Shown: positions 7,306 to 9,963 of the stretch, one piece after another
Layout: each line of letters begins with the position of its first letter
Numbering within the stretch: position 1 is the first letter of the stretch
From: Anaerolineales bacterium
GTDB taxonomy: Bacteria; Chloroflexota; Anaerolineae; Anaerolineales; UBA4823
Assembly (NCBI GenBank): GCA_026415275.1
Contig: JAOAHK010000052.1
Location: 1-9,963 of the forward strand
Length of the DNA stretch: 9,963 bases
Direction of reading: 5' to 3'
Translations under genes and position numbers: made by a program
Notes under the pieces: generated by a model
The model's input: only the letters and a program-made list of their open reading frames with translations
Told to the model about the DNA's origin: nothing
The model's database searches: none

Positions 7306-7608
7306 TTCACTAGGGAGCTGCAGGTTTACATAGAGAGCACAGATAGCAAAATCCATTGGAGAGGATGCCCTCGATATCTAAAAGGTTCTCCTCGAGTCTT
7401 ACTAGCAAAAAGGGGTATAGATTGGTAGCCAACTGCTTTCTTCATTCGCTAATTCATCCTGCATTCATTGACAAATTTTTCATAACAGGGGAGGATGCCC
7501 GCGCTATTCCCCTAAGAACTGTACCCCTTAGGTACCCGCAGGGCAAAGGAGGTATAGAACGAATGCCTAGCACGTGTATCTGCAGGTATCCAAGTTATAT
7601 AGGGATTT
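7306..7608. repeat. Intergenic stretch with two diverged copies of a short element
   Basis: About 300 bp lie between convergent genes. Two related blocks are present. Each begins with GAGGATGCCC (7361-7370 and 7491-7500, exactly 130 bp apart) and ends with an AAAGG(A)GGTATAG core (near 7408-7420 and 7545-7557). The blocks are about 60 and 67 bp long and differ inside. The second copy can form AGGGGA (7487-7492) with TCCCCT (7508-7513) and GTACC (7521-7525) with GGTAC (7531-7535). The region is bounded by an 8-bp direct repeat, CTGCAGGT, at 7318-7325 and 7580-7587. A 25-codon ORF with a perfect Shine-Dalgarno sequence begins at 7563. I cannot tell whether this is a small mobile or structured element, or chance plus decay. 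Confidence 0.4.
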
Positions 7609-8553
7609 TTAACCCAACCGAATGCGTGGATCGAGGATAGCGTACAAAATATCGGCGATCAGATTGGATAACGCAAACCCCAATACCGCTACCATCGTCA
7701 CTGCCTGCAACAGCGGCAAATCACGGCGGTCGATGGCGAAGACCATCAAACGCCCCAGTCCAGGATAATTGAAGACATTCTCGATCACGATCAACCCGCT
7801 AATTAGCCACCCCATGCTGATTGCCACAACGGTAATCGTGGGGATGAGGGCGTTGCGCAGCACATGCTTATAGATTACCGTCCGATAGGGCAAGCCTTTC
7901 AGGTCTGCGGTGCGCACGTATTGTTGCTTTAGTTCCTCGATCACCCCAGCGCGCGTCAGGCGGGCGATGTACGCTAGTAAAACAAGGGTGGCGGTCAGCG
8001 CAGGCAGGATCAACATCGGCAACGCTTCGACAAAAGAGGTAGTTGGACGAATCGAAGAATTTGCAGGGAACAACTTCAAGCGAAAGGCAAAGATTTGAAT
8101 GAGAACCAAGCCGGTGACAAATTCGGGTAAACCCACAACAGCCAGCGAAGCAATGCTGATTACGTTATCGATAAATTTGTTCTCATTCAACCCGGCAATG
8201 ACCCCCAAGAAGATTGCCAGCGGCACTGAAATCACTAAAATGACCCCCGCCAACATCAGGGAGTTGCGCAGACGCCCAACGACCAGCGGGCGAATTTCAG
8301 ATTTGGTGCTGTAGGATTTTCCCCAATCCCCTTTGACGAAATTCGTCAACCAACGCGTATATTGCACCGGCAATGGGTCGTTGAGTCCGAGCTCTTCGCG
8401 CAAAGCTTGCAAGGCAGCTTCACCCGCCTCGCGGCCAAGGATCACCCTAGCTACATCCCCCGGCAACAACTGAGTTACCACAAAAACCACCATAGAGGTA
8501 ATGAGCAAGGTCAGGATCAGGAAACCAAAGCGACGCAGCAAATATTTCAACAT
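7609..8553 (-). CDS. DppB/OppB-type ABC transporter permease
   Basis: This 314-residue inner-membrane subunit belongs to the peptide/nickel/opine (PepT) class of ABC importers. The N-terminus 'MLKYLLRRFGFLILTLL' and the early 'TQLLPGDVARVILG' (27-40) are hallmarks of the DppB branch, distinguishing it from DppC. The BPD_transp_1 region spans about 95-310 with six predicted membrane helices in all. The cytoplasmic coupling (EAA) loop is 'VRTADLKGLPYRTVIYKHVL' (213-232), followed by 'RNALIPTI', which contacts the ATPase. The C-terminus 'LDPRIRLG' is typical and complete. It begins only 5 bp after the stop codon of the ATPase gene, so the two are surely one operon. Being last is unusual, since DppB normally precedes DppC and the ATPases. 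The substrate could be peptides or, as often in this class, oligosaccharides. Confidence 0.94.
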   Translation of the reverse strand: MLKYLLRRFGFLILTLLITSMVVFVVTQLLPGDVARVILGREAGEAALQALREELGLNDPLPVQYTRWLTNFVKGDWGKSYSTKSEIRPLVVGRLRNSLMLAGVILVISVPLAIFLGVIAGLNENKFIDNVISIASLAVVGLPEFVTGLVLIQIFAFRLKLFPANSSIRPTTSFVEALPMLILPALTATLVLLAYIARLTRAGVIEELKQQYVRTADLKGLPYRTVIYKHVLRNALIPTITVVAISMGWLISGLIVIENVFNYPGLGRLMVFAIDRRDLPLLQAVTMVAVLGFALSNLIADILYAILDPRIRLG

Positions 8554-8558
8554 TGGGC

Positions 8559-9963
8559 TTATAGTCCTGAGTATTGAACGCGAGATTGAAGCTGGTTCAA
8601 TTCTTCCAGCGTGTAGTGGCAGTAAATGCGCTTTTGGGTGCTTTCGTCAATCCGCCAAGGTGGAGCTTGCTGTTCACAAATTTCCCCAATCTTGCGCGGA
8701 CAGCGAGAATGGAAGGGGCAACCCACAATTTGTTCACTGGGGCTGGGCAAATCTCCCTCTAGCCGTATCGTTTCGGCTTTGCGCCCAAGCTCTACCGAAG
8801 GCACAGCAGAGAGCAAGGCTTCGGTATACGGATGGTAGGGCGGTTGAAACAGATCAGCAGCGCGGCAAAGTTGCATCAGCGCGCCTAAGTAAATTACCGC
8901 AATCTGATCGGCTAGGTATCCCACAACCGCTAGATCGTGCGAGATAAACAGCAAACCATTATGGAAAGACCCCTGTAAGCGGTTGATCAAGTTGAGAATG
9001 GCCGCTTGAACGGAGACATCCAATGATGAGACGGGTTCATCAGCAATGACGATATCAGGGTTTGTGATGAATGCCCGGGCGATGGCAATGCGCTGCTTCT
9101 CACCACCGCTGAGCTGGTTTGGGCGGCGGTTGAGGACATCCACCGGCAGTTGCACGGCGCGGACCATCTCCTCCGCTTTGCGTTGCGCTTCTTCGCCGCG
9201 AATGCCCTGCAGGACAAACAACTGCCGCCGCAGCGATTCGCCAATGGTCATAAAGGGATTCAGCGCTTCTTCGGGATTCTGGAATACCATCTGAAGGCGA
9301 CGCAGTACTTCTCGGTTGCGTCGAGAGAGTTTTGGCGAAGCGGGCAAGCCATAGATGCGGATCGAACCAGCTTCAGGTTCGTTTAAACCGCTAATGGCAC
9401 GCGCCAGGCTGGTCTTACCGCTGCCGCTCTCGCCCACTAAGCCCAGCGTATCGCCGGGTTGAATCTGAATGCTGACATCTTTGACCGCCTTGACCTTGCG
9501 CGAAGAACGGCGCGTCAAGGATTCGAAGAAAGAACGCTGACTCTCGAACTCCACCACAATCCCTTGCGCATCTAAAGCAGCGGCTACCCCTTTTTCGGGG
9601 ATGGGCAGAACCATGCTCATCGCTTCGCCTTTTGCTTCAAAAAGTTCTTCTAACGCAATTTCGCCGTGAGCGATTTCTTGCCAACGGTAGCAACGCGTGG
9701 AGCGCTGTTCATTGATGATTCTTTCTAACGGCGGACGTTCGGAGCAGAGTTCCATAGCAATTGGGCACCTGGATTGAAAGATACAACCTTGACCGCGCTG
9801 AGATAAAGCGGGAATCTGCCCGGGGATGGCGCTCAGGGCTTGCTGTTTCTTATTCTGCCCTAGCTTGGGCACGCTTTTGAGTAAGCCATACGTATATGGA
9901 TGCAAGGGTTGGGAGAAAAGGTGCTCCAACGGAGCGTCTTCAACCAATTCACCAGCATATAGT
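8559..9963 (-). CDS. Fused DppD-DppF-type ABC transporter ATPase (5' part outside window)
   Basis: The frame is open to the right edge. Upstream of an in-frame TTG at 9947 it still reads 'LYAGELVEDAP', the usual C-terminal region of a DppD-type ATPase, so the true start is outside the window. Numbering from that TTG, the tail of the first ATPase (oligo_HPY domain) spans about 1-90, with 'HPYTYGLLKSVP' and Cys55, 61, 68 and 86. A linker follows (about 91-127), then a complete DppF-type ATPase: Walker A 'GESGSGKTS' (172-180), Q-loop Gln223, signature 'LSGGEKQR' (279-286), Walker B 'IVIADEP' (299-305), D-loop 'SSLD' and switch His337. A second oligo_HPY domain carries Cys410, 416, 424 and 443. 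Single-chain double ATPases are known in this class, as in YejF and GsiA. The protein energises import together with the downstream permease. Functional residues look intact in the visible half. Confidence 0.92.
   Translation of the reverse strand, partial: LYAGELVEDAPLEHLFSQPLHPYTYGLLKSVPKLGQNKKQQALSAIPGQIPALSQRGQGCIFQSRCPIAMELCSERPPLERIINEQRSTRCYRWQEIAHGEIALEELFEAKGEAMSMVLPIPEKGVAAALDAQGIVVEFESQRSFFESLTRRSSRKVKAVKDVSIQIQPGDTLGLVGESGSGKTSLARAISGLNEPEAGSIRIYGLPASPKLSRRNREVLRRLQMVFQNPEEALNPFMTIGESLRRQLFVLQGIRGEEAQRKAEEMVRAVQLPVDVLNRRPNQLSGGEKQRIAIARAFITNPDIVIADEPVSSLDVSVQAAILNLINRLQGSFHNGLLFISHDLAVVGYLADQIAVIYLGALMQLCRAADLFQPPYHPYTEALLSAVPSVELGRKAETIRLEGDLPSPSEQIVGCPFHSRCPRKIGEICEQQAPPWRIDESTQKRIYCHYTLEELNQLQSRVQYSGL

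Noticed and set aside
7306..7608. CRISPR array or tRNA gene
   Set aside because: There are only two unequal, diverged repeat blocks with no regular spacers, and no cloverleaf or TTCGA-type T-loop was found.
8501..9386. Plus-strand frames of 62-148 codons
   Set aside because: They are antisense to the ATPase gene, whose reading frame has all ABC motifs; codon bias of the real gene explains the open antisense frames.
9945..9947. TTG at 9947 as the start of the ATPase gene
   Set aside because: The frame continues upstream with 'LYAGE', a conserved ABC sequence, so this TTG is an internal Leu codon.

Overview
The window looks like an ordinary chromosomal segment of a free-living bacterium. My best guess is a member of the Chloroflexota (Anaerolineae-like). 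The basis is the secreted glycosidase-like protein with putative-Ig repeats that ends in a 'YLPL..+' tail, a C-terminal signature I associate with exported Chloroflexota proteins, together with moderate GC content and many transport and signalling genes. This is an inference and not a proven placement. There is no phage, plasmid, CRISPR, rRNA or tRNA signal.

Layout, left to right. (1) Positions 1-665, minus strand: the 5' part of a nitrilase-superfamily amidase resembling the glutaminase domain of NAD+ synthetase; its 3' end lies outside the window. (2) About 400 bp of AT-rich non-coding DNA containing a long-range inverted repeat. (3) A two-gene plus-strand unit: a membrane-anchored HAMP/HD-GYP cyclic-di-GMP phosphodiesterase (1073-2704), then a PstS-like substrate-binding lipoprotein (2763-3599) that has no transporter genes beside it. 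(4) A perfect 12-bp hairpin between convergent genes (3613-3640). (5) A minus-strand exported TIM-barrel glycoside-hydrolase-like protein with two C-terminal Ig-like domains (3661-5889). (6) A 192-bp divergent intergenic region. (7) A plus-strand polytopic GT87/DUF2029-type glycosyltransferase (6082-7305). (8) About 300 bp of repeat-rich DNA between convergent genes. (9) A minus-strand peptide/nickel-type ABC transporter unit: a fused DppD-DppF-type ATPase (8559 to beyond the right edge) followed 5 bp later by a DppB-type permease (7609-8553).

How the genes may work together. The HD-GYP protein and the PstS-like lipoprotein are probably co-transcribed and may form a ligand-to-c-di-GMP signalling pair. 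The exported glycosidase and the GT87 enzyme are divergent neighbours and both concern glycans, but no direct link is shown. The ABC genes would supply peptide or oligosaccharide uptake; the partner permease (DppC type) and binding protein are not visible.

I found no clearly new system. The points most worth a second look are the HD-GYP/orphan PstS-like pair, the fused ATPase with two cysteine clusters and a possible internal start, the leaderless-looking promoters, and the duplicated elements at about 7318-7587.
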